From contig CAUJHS010000005.1 in assembly GCA_963204915.1 (NCBI GenBank), forward strand, positions 62,001 to 126,000: 64,000 bases of DNA, read 5' to 3'. The notes beneath the pieces were generated by a model. That model ran no database searches. It worked only from the letters and a program-made list of their open reading frames with translations, and was not told the origin of the DNA. This document shows positions 37,187 through 45,037 of the stretch, one piece after another (the first letter of the stretch is position 1; every line of letters begins with the position of its first letter). The position numbers were made by a program, and so were the translations under genes. The stretch is from Planctomycetota bacterium (GTDB taxonomy: Bacteria; Planctomycetota; Planctomycetia; Pirellulales; Pirellulaceae).

Positions 37187-37693
37187 ATGAAACAGGCGAT
37201 TCCCGGCGTGGTTCCTTCCAGTGCAGGCGAAGCCCGCATCATGACCGTGTGGCCTTCCATCGCCAAATACGGCGTGGCCCGGTTCCTGGGGCGGCTGTAC
37301 GGCATTGGGGCGGGCGGCTACATTTTCACCCCCGGCAACATCCTGGCGCTGGCCCTGTCGCCTTTGTCGGCCGCACTCTACATGCTGCGCATTTTGCCGG
37401 GCGTGGGCGAGCGATACACGATTACCAACCGACGGATTGTCATCGAGCGGGGCGTGCTGGGCCAAGAGATGCAATCGGTGGCGCTGGACCGCTTCGACAC
37501 GATCGACATTCGCGTGCTGCCCGGCCAGGACTGGTACTACGCTGGCGACTTGGTGTTCCGCAAGGGCGACATTGAAACGCTGCGGCTGGAAGCCGTCTCG
37601 CGGCCGGAAGGTTTCCGCCAGGCCTGCCTCAAAGCTCGCGCCGCGTACGTGGGCGTCAAGCGCGCCCTCGAACGCGAAGCCGCCATGGCGTAA
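37187..37693 (+). CDS. PH-domain membrane protein
   Basis: 168 residues from the ATG at 37187 (an in-frame start at 37160 is possible). A hydrophobic hairpin (YGIGAGGYIFTPGNILALALSPLSAALYMLRI) is followed by a bacterial PH domain: GERYTITNRRIVIERGVLGQEMQSVALDRFDTIDIRVLPGQDWYYAGDLVFRKGD, the YdbT/bPH2 pattern. Such proteins sit on the inner face of the membrane; ligand and partner are unknown. Confidence 0.8.
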   Translation: MKQAIPGVVPSSAGEARIMTVWPSIAKYGVARFLGRLYGIGAGGYIFTPGNILALALSPLSAALYMLRILPGVGERYTITNRRIVIERGVLGQEMQSVALDRFDTIDIRVLPGQDWYYAGDLVFRKGDIETLRLEAVSRPEGFRQACLKARAAYVGVKRALEREAAMA

Positions 37694-37742
37694 AGAACGG
37701 CAACCGTGAGATTTTGAACCGACGCAACCGCCGGCGCTCAAC

Positions 37743-37779
37743 TCTGAAGTTGATTTCCAATCTGAAGTTGATTTCCAGC
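37743..37779. repeat. Two tandem 18-bp units
   Basis: TCTGAAGTTGATTTCCA occurs twice in succession, with one base between. It lies in the 230-bp gap between the PH-domain gene and a small membrane-protein gene. No function is apparent. Confidence 0.5.
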
Positions 37780-37923
37780 TCCGAGCCGGACGCGTCAGCG
37801 ACGGCCTGTCGACGGAGGCAAAGAAACCTCCCAAGAATCAAGCGCAGCACGCGAATTACTCCACGACGTAGCCAGCAGCTCCTTGTTGCCCCTTCGCCTG
37901 AGACGTATTGCTTTGGGAACGCT

Positions 37924-38220
37924 ATGACGCCTGCCCAATCACCCGCGAAACCGCCGAAGATCGACCCGTTCGAGTTGCGGCGATTTCGTTTGGCGATGTT
38001 TGTTGTGCTGAACTTGTGCGGCGTCGTGCTGACGATGATCTTTCTGTTTGGCGACGCTCCGCGGTGGCGAGTTGATCGCATGAACGTGGCGCTCGGCTTG
38101 ACCGTCGTCATCGCGTGGGTCATTCTCGTGCGTGCTATGTGGCGCTTTCACGCACGTGGCGTTGGACCTGGGAAACGCAAACCGTTATCGAGCGAAGACG
38201 CTGCACGTTGGGACGGCTGA
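37924..38220 (+). CDS. Small two-helix membrane protein
   Basis: 98 residues from the ATG at 37924. Polar N terminus (MTPAQSPAKPPKIDPFELRRFR), two hydrophobic segments (LAMFVVLNLCGVVLTMIFLFG and NVALGLTVVIAWVILVRAMW) and a basic tail (HARGVGPGKRKPLSSEDAARWDG). The frame continues upstream to 37714, but that part is Arg-rich and holds the tandem repeat, so it is not taken as coding. No family recognised. Confidence 0.6.
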   Translation: MTPAQSPAKPPKIDPFELRRFRLAMFVVLNLCGVVLTMIFLFGDAPRWRVDRMNVALGLTVVIAWVILVRAMWRFHARGVGPGKRKPLSSEDAARWDG

Positions 38221-38362
38221 CGGATCTTGGCGCCAAACATCCTCGTCCATCCAACGGCAGAGGCGATGAACTTGGAAGGCGTCAACGCCGCAGGCAAATT
38301 GAAGACTCGGCCGCCGTCCCCGAGATCGACTGGATCGACCGCTTTTTGGGGAGAGGTGCACC

Positions 38363-39082
38363 GTGACGACCTACGGTTACGACCATCCCAAAGATTATAG
38401 GCTCCGAATCGATGAATTGGCCGCGAAGATTGAATGTGAGCCAACGCATGCGCCCTCTCGCTACGAATACGGAATGGCGTTGTTGAGTCACGCGCGCCGT
38501 TCCGAGGCGGTCGTTCAATTCCAAACCGCATTGGCCTTGAATCCCTCGCACGGGCATGCCCGGCAGTGGCTCGAACGAACCGTCAAGCGGCTCGCACTCG
38601 AAGAACGTGTGAAGACGCTGCGAACTCAAGCGGGATCTGCCGTGAATCCTCAGCACTGGGCTGAGTGCGCCGAGGCATTCGAAGCGGAGTGCGAATGGGA
38701 GGAATCGCGAAAGCTGCTTGAGGAATACTTCCGCGGTCCCGCCGCCGATGTGACAGAGCACCGCGAGCATGAAACCGCGCCGATGCGATTATTGGCGTGG
38801 AATTTGGTTCAGACGCTTGAGCCCGACCATCTTGCCCGAGCCTGCGAGTTCGCCCATCGCGCCTTTCGGAGCGATTATCACGGTCCCGACGACCTGGCGG
38901 TTTGTGCGTTGGTGTTCGAAGCCGCGGGGCGCACACGTGAGGCGGCGACTATTTGTGAAGAAGGCCTCCGACTCCTGCAAACTCCCGAGATGTGCGACCG
39001 CAAGTCCGCAACGACGTGCGAAAGCATCCTCCGATCGGTTCTCAACCGAGTGACCAATTCAGCCAGCAACGGCTCCGCCTAG
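38363..39082 (+). CDS. TPR-like protein
   Basis: 239 residues from a GTG at 38363. The N-terminal 90 residues contain a TPR pair: APSRYEYGMALLSHARRSEAVVQFQTALALNPSHGHARQWL. Three more helix pairs follow (HWAECAEAFEAECEWEESRKLLEEYF; CEFAHRAFRSDYHGPDDLAVCALVFEAAGRTREAATICEEGLRLL). Cytosolic, no signal. The start overlaps a TGA in the -1 frame (GTGA), but the frame behind that stop has no convincing start. The TAG stop is formed by the left end of repeat copy 3. Confidence 0.75.
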   Translation: MTTYGYDHPKDYRLRIDELAAKIECEPTHAPSRYEYGMALLSHARRSEAVVQFQTALALNPSHGHARQWLERTVKRLALEERVKTLRTQAGSAVNPQHWAECAEAFEAECEWEESRKLLEEYFRGPAADVTEHREHETAPMRLLAWNLVQTLEPDHLARACEFAHRAFRSDYHGPDDLAVCALVFEAAGRTREAATICEEGLRLLQTPEMCDRKSATTCESILRSVLNRVTNSASNGSA

Positions 39083-39206
39083 AGCGTATTTCATCGAGGT
39101 GGGATGACTTCTTCCGTGTGGTCCACTCGCTCCGCGAGTGGTTTCCCGCACTTGCGGAGCGAGTGCGCCATCTTGGGGGCGTCACACCTGCGTGAAACTC
39201 GCTCTA
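39080..39206. repeat. MITE-like palindromic repeat, copy 3 (inverted)
   Basis: About 127 bp in the opposite orientation to copies 1 and 2: it begins TAGAGCGTATTTCATCGAGG and ends ACCTGCGTGAAACTCGCTCTA. The interior has the same palindrome (CCACTCGCTCCGCGAGTGG, CACTTGCGGAGCGAGTG). Both ends act as stop codons: TAG for the TPR-like gene on the plus strand, and TAG for the top6A fragment on the minus strand. Confidence 0.82.
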
Positions 39207-39491
39207 GTCCAGCCAGTCTTGTTCTTCGAGACGCTCGGGGACGTAGGTTTCGGTGACGAAGCTGATGCCCTTGTTGATGAGGGCTTCGACTTCGAGCTTG
39301 AAGTCATTATCGAGGAGCTTCTTGATTTCTTTCTGCCACTTGGGCTTGTCTTTGAACCAAGGGTAATTGGCGATTTGCTTGGCGCGCTTGCGGTCGTTGT
39401 CGTTGAGGCGGATTTGTACGCTGTTGGAGAGTCCGCAGCGCTCGAAGTCGATGCTCCGCAGGCCGAGGTACTTGGCGTCGGGGGTCGACAC
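39204..39491 (-). pseudogene. Duplicated 3' end of the top6A gene
   Basis: 95 codons from a GTG at 39491. Apart from the first five residues it repeats the C-terminal 90 residues of the intact Top6A (AKYLGLRSIDFERC ... VPERLEEQDWLD) with a single change (Gly for Asn in FERCxLSNS). It lacks the catalytic Tyr and the TOPRIM acidic residues, so it cannot act alone. It lies at the end of the inserted cassette, 6 bp after the stop of the small ORF, and could be translated. Its TAG stop is the last triplet of repeat copy 3; the intact gene uses TAA. Confidence 0.85.
39207..39482. repeat. 276-bp direct repeat, left copy (top6A terminus)
   Basis: Matches 40353-40628 without gaps; I count about 15 mismatches by eye, 9 of them in the last 60 bases. 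Only one amino acid differs, so nearly all changes are synonymous. Together the two copies bracket about 870 bp of unique sequence. Confidence 0.85.
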
Positions 39492-39497
39492 TCCATG

Positions 39498-39749
39498 TTA
39501 CGGAGCGCTGCCGGTGGCTCCACGTTCGTCGCATTGCTCGGCGGCGTGCTTGGCATTCGCGTAGGGGTCGGTAGCGGATAATTCGCCCGTCGGAGTTTCG
39601 TAATAAATTCGCCCGTTGATCGAGTAGACATTGGGTACGCCCAATCGCCTGCTATCGTCCTGAGCTTGCGCAACCGCGATGCTCCCCAAGCGAACTAGTT
39701 CATCGATTGTCGCGTACGTCCCGGCGGTCAATGGCGCATTCTCAATCAT
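39498..39749 (-). CDS. Small partner protein of the zeta-like kinase, possible antitoxin
   Basis: 83 residues. The ATG at 39749 overlaps the kinase stop by 8 bases (ATGATTGA), so the two are coupled. Sequence: TIDELVRLGSIAVAQAQDDSRRLGVPNVYSINGRIYYETPTGEL, a helix with many Ala/Gln residues followed by a short beta hairpin. This pattern resembles small ORFs found next to zeta-type kinases in other bacteria, but I cannot name a family. An antitoxin role is inferred only from the gene pair; in classical epsilon-zeta modules the antitoxin gene comes first. Confidence 0.65.
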   Translation of the reverse strand: MIENAPLTAGTYATIDELVRLGSIAVAQAQDDSRRLGVPNVYSINGRIYYETPTGELSATDPYANAKHAAEQCDERGATGSAP

Positions 39750-40326
39750 CGTTCGTATTGCTCCAAGCCATAAAAGCAGCGTGCAGGTTTTCGTCCCGAA
39801 CCGTCATCTGCCGATGCGAACCAGCGGACACGTCTTGGATTTGACTGCCTCCATTGTACAGCACCACCCAATTATCGGCCAATTCGCGATAGATCGTCCA
39901 AAAGTTGGCGAGACATCGGTGATAGCGTCGTCGAATATCGCGCTCCGGAACGTCGTGTCCTCCTTTGCGGACGCGTTCGGCCACTCGCGCGACGCAAACG
40001 TCTGCGGAATCGACAAACACAAACACGATCGTGATCTCAAAGCCGCATTTCGAGGCGTCGAGGAGGCGATTGCGAAACGAACGACCCGACAGTGTCGATT
40101 CGATCACGCACGAAAGTCGGTTCGCAAGGGCTCGATCTACGGAGCGGATGAATTCCCTTCCCGCTTCGATTCGCATCGATGCGGGCGCTACAGGATCGAG
40201 TGACGTAGCGATTTCGTCAGCGCCAAGATACGGAACTCCTGCGGCGGTCGCGTATTGCTTCGCGACGGTCGTTTTGCCGGATCCATTAGGGCCGCCAACG
40301 ATCAGAAATCGAGGTTTATCAACCAA
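39742..40326 (-). CDS. Zeta-toxin-like P-loop kinase
   Basis: 194 residues. Walker A GGPNGSGKTTVAKQ at about 10-23, then GVPYLGADEIATSL, with the acidic residue that zeta kinases place after the first strand. Further marks: GREFIRSVDRALAN, SCVIESTLSGRSFRNRLLDA (the ESTL motif), FEITIVFVFVDSADVCVARVAERVRKGGHDVPERDIRRRYHRCLANFW (lid region). Zeta toxins phosphorylate UDP-N-acetylglucosamine and block peptidoglycan synthesis; related P-loop kinases act on other small molecules, so toxicity is not proven. Start ATG at 40326, 23 bp after the top6A stop. Lies inside a cassette flanked by the top6A direct repeats. Confidence 0.85.
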   Translation of the reverse strand: MVDKPRFLIVGGPNGSGKTTVAKQYATAAGVPYLGADEIATSLDPVAPASMRIEAGREFIRSVDRALANRLSCVIESTLSGRSFRNRLLDASKCGFEITIVFVFVDSADVCVARVAERVRKGGHDVPERDIRRRYHRCLANFWTIYRELADNWVVLYNGGSQIQDVSAGSHRQMTVRDENLHAAFMAWSNTNDD

Positions 40327-40349
40327 TCCGCCGTTTCCTGCATTCGTCC

Positions 40350-41513
40350 TTAGTCCAGCCAGTCTTGTTCTTCGAGGCGCTCGGGGACGTAGGTTTCGGT
40401 GACGAAGCTGATGCCCTTGTTGATGAGGGCTTCGACTTCGAGCTTGAAGTCATTATCGAGCAGCTTCTTGATTTCTTTCTGCCACTTGGGCTTGTCTTTG
40501 AACCACGGGTAATTGGCGATTTGCTTGGCGCGCTTGCGGTCGTTGTCGTTCAGGCGGATTTGCACGCTGTTGGACAAGTTGCAACGCTCGAAGTCGATGC
40601 TGCGCAAGCCCAGGTACTTGGCCTCGGGAATGGCCATGCGCTTGGACTCGAACGCCAGGTTGATCGAACCTTGCTTGATCACGCTGTAGATGTAATATCC
40701 CCACGGGTCGTTATCGAGCACGCAGTAAATGGGCAGGCCGAGTTCGTTGTGCAGGCGGTGCAGCAGGCGGCGCACGCCGCGCGGAGGCTGGCCGCCGCCG
40801 TGGGTCAGAATGCAGTTGTGCTTGCGCCAGAATTTGTCCTCGTTGAAGCGGCGCCAAACCGTGTCTTTTTCGACATGCAGGATGAACTTCGCGCTGCACT
40901 TGACGAACTGCACCACTTCGGGCTCGACGATGGAGGGAATGTTATAACCCCCGCTTCCCATGCGCGAGCAGTCAATCTCGTCGCCGCTGTCGTTAATGAT
41001 GATGTTGCCCACCATCGTGCCGCGGTTCGAGGCGTACACGTGCAGTTCTTCGCGCAGCGCGTTGAGCAGCACTTCCACGTCTTCAATGATCGGGTCCGAC
41101 TCGGCCTGGTCGTTGAACGTTTCCTCTTTGGTTCCGTCAATGGTGTGCTTGAGAAGGTAGTACAGACCTCGGATACTCGTGGTCTTGCCTTCTTCAATCA
41201 GTTGTTTGCAGCCGCTGCTAACCAGCAGGGTTTGCATGTAGCTTTTGGCTTGCGAGAGATTGAACAACTCGCGCCGGGTGGTGTTGTTGCCCATCTCGAT
41301 GTAGCGCTTGGTCTTGTTGTAGCGCGCATTCGAGAGCGAGCGGCTGGGCACGTCCATGTGCGGGGCGCGGCTCTTGTGGGCCAGATCGACCACGCCGTCG
41401 GCCAGGCCGGTCAGCGAGCCGAGCGTCTTCTTGTCCTGCGGCGAAAGTTTGGCCGGGTCCGCCTTCGCGCGATTCGAGTCCGACGACGAGTTTGCAGATT
41501 TTTTCTTCGCCAT
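40350..41513 (-). CDS. top6A: DNA topoisomerase VI subunit A (Spo11-like)
   Basis: 387 residues. After a basic, low-complexity N terminus comes the winged-helix domain with the catalytic Tyr in TSIRGLYYLLKHT. The TOPRIM domain shows HVEKDTVWRRF (Glu) and CVLDNDPWGYYIYSVIKQGS (the DxD motif as DND). LTHGGGQPPRGVRRLLHRLH and EAKYLGLRSIDFERC also match Spo11/Top6A. Top6A forms an A2B2 enzyme with Top6B that passes one duplex through another with ATP. It is downstream of top6B on the same strand (about 100 bp). The enzyme is mainly archaeal and plant, with scattered bacterial occurrence. Confidence 0.93.
   Translation of the reverse strand: MAKKKSANSSSDSNRAKADPAKLSPQDKKTLGSLTGLADGVVDLAHKSRAPHMDVPSRSLSNARYNKTKRYIEMGNNTTRRELFNLSQAKSYMQTLLVSSGCKQLIEEGKTTSIRGLYYLLKHTIDGTKEETFNDQAESDPIIEDVEVLLNALREELHVYASNRGTMVGNIIINDSGDEIDCSRMGSGGYNIPSIVEPEVVQFVKCSAKFILHVEKDTVWRRFNEDKFWRKHNCILTHGGGQPPRGVRRLLHRLHNELGLPIYCVLDNDPWGYYIYSVIKQGSINLAFESKRMAIPEAKYLGLRSIDFERCNLSNSVQIRLNDNDRKRAKQIANYPWFKDKPKWQKEIKKLLDNDFKLEVEALINKGISFVTETYVPERLEEQDWLD
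40353..40628. repeat. 276-bp direct repeat, right copy (inside intact top6A)
   Basis: The 3' end of the intact top6A gene and partner of the repeat at 39207-39482. The match stops where codons for MAIPEA in the intact gene give way to MSTPDA in the fragment. Confidence 0.85.
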
Positions 41514-41617
41514 GATCGTGAGAATAACCCCTAAGCGCCGTTTCTAGTTTGAGAATCACCGGCGACGCATCGATCGCCGGTCCTACGCCGCGCCATCTTG
41601 CGCCGCAGTTGTCGCCT

Positions 41618-43666
41618 TTACGACGCGACCGCGCCCCCCGCTGGCAGCGGAGATTCGTGCGTGACGATGAGCACGTTGCCGCCGAACTCTTCGGGCGTTT
41701 CCACGCGGCGGCCGTGTTTGTCGAACTTGGCGTCCGCTTCTTTCGTTTTGCGTTCAGCCACGCGGAGCAAGTCGGCGTACACTTTGTCTCGGTCCGAGCC
41801 GTTCAACGCGCTCACGGCGCCGGCGACTTCGCCCAGGTAGCGCATGAAAATGGCGCGGCGTTCGACCTCTTGCTTCACCTTCAGCCGACGGCGGAGGAAC
41901 ATGCCCAGCTTACGGCCGACCGTTTGCAGGCCAAGGCGCAACTCTTTCGCGATCTCCGGATAATCAGCGATCGCTTCTTTCGATTCGCTGGTGAAGGGCA
42001 CCCACACGCTGGCCAGATGCACCATGACCGTGAGCGGGCCGTTAGGCAGCGAGCCGCGCGACTGGCTCAGACCGTAGCTGCGCCAGTTGGTTTGCATGAT
42101 GGCTTGCGTGATGGCGCACGCCGCCGGCTGAAATTGGAGCGGCACGCGGTTGGCGTATCGCAGCACTTGCATCGTGGCTCCTTCGCTCAGGTTCACGTGC
42201 TGCATGGCGTGATAGAGCTGCTCGACGGCGCCTTTTTTCAACTTGGCGGGCGACATGCGATTGGGCATCTCAGCCGCCTTGAGAATACGATCGGCCGCAT
42301 CGGCGCCAAGGCCGTCGAACGAACTGATGATGAACTGCCGTAGGGTTCGGGCGTCGCTTTCGGCCAGCATTTCGCGGAGCGCTTCGAGCGTCACTTTTTT
42401 GACGTTCGACACGCCGCCGTAGGCCAACGCCACCTCGACCTGGAACGGATTGCCCCGGTACACCGCGGGCGGCCGGGTCGCGGAGCAAAAGAACTCGCCC
42501 GGCACTACGTTGTACAACCCTTTGAGCAGGTTTTCCTCGCCAATGGGCGAGATGCAATCGGTGGTGGGCGCCGAGATTTTGGTTTCTTGAATCGCCTTGT
42601 ACAGCGCATCGGCCTCGCCCCGGCCCACCTTCTTGGCCGAGGTGCGCACGCTGAGGTTGGCGGTTTCGCAAATCTTCCGCGCCACCGCCGGGCTGACGCG
42701 CGAAAACGAGCCCGTGAAGAACTGCGACAGCGTGGCCCCGTCGGCGTCTTTCAACATCGCTACCAACCGCCCGAGTTCCACGCCGTAGGGGTGCGGCTTG
42801 ATTTCTTTCGGCTCGGGCGGCATGTTTTGCGACGAACGCTGGTACGTGCGGTATTCGCCGTCCGGATCGAGGTAATGCAGCGTCACGTGCGGGTTAGCGA
42901 TCGCCGTTTGCTCGAGGTACTCATCCACGCTGCCGCGGCCGCGTTTGTAGATGGCCTCTAACTCGATGGTGACGCGCGTGCCGCTGGCAAGCGGTTCGGG
43001 CTTTTGTCCTTCGGGCGTCTCGTAATGCTCGACCCATTCAATGCCGTGGTCGGCAATATACTTGCGGCCTTCCTCGTTCGGAGGAATGTCCACGCCTTCG
43101 CCTTTGCCGTTGAGAATTTCGGGCTTGTTCTTTTTGGGGTCGATTTGGATTTCGAAATAGTGCGCCGGCTTACGGATCGACGTTTTGCTGATGATCTTGA
43201 CCGGCTTGCCCGTGGTGATGAGCCCGTACATGCCGGCGGCGCTAATGCCAATGCCCTGTTGGCCGCGACTCATGCGCAGCCGGTGGAACTTTGAGCCGTA
43301 GAGGAGTTTGCCGAAGATGCTGGGAATTTGCTTTTTAACGATTCCCGGGCCGTTGTCTTGCACGCCGACTTTGAAGCGGTTTTCGCCCACCATTTCGATG
43401 TGGACCCACACTTCCGGCAGGATGCCAGCTTCTTCGCAAGCGTCGAGCGAGTTATCGACCGCCTCTTTCACGGTAGTGAGCAGGGCCTTGCGCGGGTTGT
43501 CGAACCCGAGCAAGTGGCGGTTCTTCATGAAGAACTCGCTCACCGAGATTTCGCGTTGCTGCGCGGCCATCGACTCGGCGGTGGCGCGGCGACGCGGGCC
43601 TGGGGCGCTTCCGTTCCGGGGGGCGTCGTTTACCAATTCGACGTTGTCAACGCTTCCGTTGGACAA
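41618..43666 (-). CDS. top6B: DNA topoisomerase VI subunit B (GHKL ATPase)
   Basis: 682 residues from a TTG at 43666, chosen because AAAGGAG lies 8 bases upstream; an in-frame ATG at 43708 lacks such a site. GHKL ATPase motifs: [15 protein letters not shown] (N box), [14 protein letters not shown] (G1), [16 protein letters not shown] (G2). The H2TH-like and transducer regions follow (about 270-500), with [14 protein letters not shown] and [15 protein letters not shown], typical of Top6B. The last 150 residues extend beyond archaeal forms and include [22 protein letters not shown]-terminal 40 residues are a polar extension. It forms the ATP gate with Top6A. Confidence 0.93.
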   Translation of the reverse strand: MSNGSVDNVELVNDAPRNGSAPGPRRRATAESMAAQQREISVSEFFMKNRHLLGFDNPRKALLTTVKEAVDNSLDACEEAGILPEVWVHIEMVGENRFKVGVQDNGPGIVKKQIPSIFGKLLYGSKFHRLRMSRGQQGIGISAAGMYGLITTGKPVKIISKTSIRKPAHYFEIQIDPKKNKPEILNGKGEGVDIPPNEEGRKYIADHGIEWVEHYETPEGQKPEPLASGTRVTIELEAIYKRGRGSVDEYLEQTAIANPHVTLHYLDPDGEYRTYQRSSQNMPPEPKEIKPHPYGVELGRLVAMLKDADGATLSQFFTGSFSRVSPAVARKICETANLSVRTSAKKVGRGEADALYKAIQETKISAPTTDCISPIGEENLLKGLYNVVPGEFFCSATRPPAVYRGNPFQVEVALAYGGVSNVKKVTLEALREMLAESDARTLRQFIISSFDGLGADAADRILKAAEMPNRMSPAKLKKGAVEQLYHAMQHVNLSEGATMQVLRYANRVPLQFQPAACAITQAIMQTNWRSYGLSQSRGSLPNGPLTVMVHLASVWVPFTSESKEAIADYPEIAKELRLGLQTVGRKLGMFLRRRLKVKQEVERRAIFMRYLGEVAGAVSALNGSDRDKVYADLLRVAERKTKEADAKFDKHGRRVETPEEFGGNVLIVTHESPLPAGGAVAS

Positions 43667-43969
43667 AGGTGATGCTCCTTTCCAGTAAAAGAGCGCAACG
43701 AGACACAAATTGAATTTCGACGATGTGGGTCGTCAAGCGTGACCCAGGAGACGGCTGGAAAGGTCCGGCAAGGTGGGACGAGAGCCGGCTGTCATGGCAA
43801 TGGGAATTATAACGACTTTGCCGGATTTATCCAGGCCAAGTCGCCGTTTTCCGCGGCTTATGCCTCATCTCAGTCAAAGAAAGTTCGACCCGCGCCAGCG
43901 GCGTAACCGAGAAAGAAGGAGGCACGTCCCCACGTGACTTGATACCCCGCAAAATCGCAGGAGACCCGT
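43667..43969. other. 303-bp divergent intergenic region
   Basis: Lies between top6B and a small secreted-protein gene. No gene seen. It holds a TATAAT on the minus strand (43806-43811) and a G/A-rich stretch with AGGAGGC and AGGAGACC just before the plus-strand gene. Confidence 0.5.
43806..43811 (-). promoter_or_regulatory. Possible -10 box for the top6B-top6A operon
   Basis: TATAAT on the minus strand, with a weak -35 (TGGATA) 16 bases upstream. The distance to the top6B TTG start is about 140 bp. Confidence 0.35.
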
Positions 43970-44467
43970 ATGCGTCGCCGCATGACGTTTACCGCTTGGA
44001 CGGCCGCGTTGACCGTCGCCGGATTGCTTGGAGCTTGCCCCTCGTTCAGCAGCGCCAATGAGTTGGCCGGCGCGGCATGCGCCGACGGCTCATGCGTGAA
44101 TGGCGCTGCAGCCGGGGGGGTAGTCGGCGAAGGAGTTGTCGACGGCGGCATAGTGGATGGAGGCGTCGTTGGCGACGGCGGAATGTACGCCGGCGGTTAC
44201 GGCGGACTGCATCCCGTCACCTGTTTGCCCCCCGATGGGTTCAATCCCCACCTATTTTACAATTTTTACGTGGGCGGAAATTGCGGTTCGGTTCCCGCGG
44301 CGATGTATCCCTCGCCCATGCCGACTCCGCCCGTCGTGGGGCACACATTTTATACCTACCAACCGCTTTTGCCGCACGAGTTCATGTACGCCCATAAGCG
44401 GGTCTACCACCATCACTACAATTACAACCGGGGCTTGACCCGGACGCGCGTGATTTGGGCGTGGTAG
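43970..44467 (+). CDS. Small secreted Gly/Val- and Tyr/His-rich protein
   Basis: 165 residues from the ATG at 43970, with AGGAGACC 7-14 bases upstream. Signal peptide ending FSSANE, then ACADGSC, a degenerate repeat VVGEGVVDGGIVDGGVVGDGGMYAGGYGG, and a conserved half with NPHLFYNFYVGGNCGSVPAAMYPSPMPTPPVVGHTFYTYQPLLPHEFMYAH. The end is His/Tyr-rich (YHHHYNYNRG). Small secreted proteins with such Tyr/Pro/His tails are common in this group; function unknown. Followed 156 bp later by a gene of similar style. Confidence 0.72.
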   Translation: MRRRMTFTAWTAALTVAGLLGACPSFSSANELAGAACADGSCVNGAAAGGVVGEGVVDGGIVDGGVVGDGGMYAGGYGGLHPVTCLPPDGFNPHLFYNFYVGGNCGSVPAAMYPSPMPTPPVVGHTFYTYQPLLPHEFMYAHKRVYHHHYNYNRGLTRTRVIWAW

Positions 44468-44623
44468 TTCGAGGCAATCCCCCCAAGCGACGGGCGTCGG
44501 CGAAGACGGCGCGGCGTGCGCCGTTCATGCCGTGAAGCGGGTCGCACCGATGATCACGATGAGTTTTTGGCGCACCCCCGGCGCCTGACCGAACCCCCCT
44601 CGGAATTGCAAGGATTAACGACC

Positions 44624-45037
44624 ATGAAGTCACGGTTCGTTTTGGCGACCGCGGCCGTTTTCGCGATCGCGCTCTGTTTTTGCTACGAAGTGAAAGCGCA
44701 AAAGCCGGAAGGCGACGGGCCGGAACACACACGGCACGATATTACCGCTCGCTGGAACGCCCGGCGCTTGCCCTGGAACGCCCCGTATGCTCATACCCAA
44801 TGGGGTTGGCCGGTGGCGTTAGTGGTGCCTCCGACGGCTCACATGCAAACGCACTGGGGGTGGGGCGTGGGCGCCACGCAAATGACCCCGATTTATCATC
44901 AGTTTGGCCCCAGCGCCGGTAACCCCGAAGGTTTGATGGGACCACCGGGCTATGTGGGAGGGCCGCTTTATCCCACGCCTTACTGGCCCAGCCACACCAG
45001 TCAATTTGGCGTGTATTACGTTCGCGCGCCCTATTAG
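44624..45037 (+). CDS. Small secreted protein, Pro/Trp/Tyr-rich
   Basis: 137 residues from the ATG at 44624. Signal peptide MKSRFVLATAAVFAIALCFCYEVKAQ. The mature part has HARHDITARWNARRLPWNAPYAHTQWGWPVALVVPPTAHMQ-type composition with repeated Trp-Gly (THWGWGVGATQ), PPGYVGGPLYPTPYWPSH and ends FGVYYVRAPY. The composition and tail resemble the preceding secreted protein, so the two may act together at the cell surface. No known family. Confidence 0.72.
   Translation: MKSRFVLATAAVFAIALCFCYEVKAQKPEGDGPEHTRHDITARWNARRLPWNAPYAHTQWGWPVALVVPPTAHMQTHWGWGVGATQMTPIYHQFGPSAGNPEGLMGPPGYVGGPLYPTPYWPSHTSQFGVYYVRAPY

Noticed and set aside
38115-38366. 83-codon frame ending in a GTGA overlap with the TPR-like gene
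   Set aside because: The overlap is tempting, but the frame begins inside the previous gene and is mainly Arg-rich with no start of its own.
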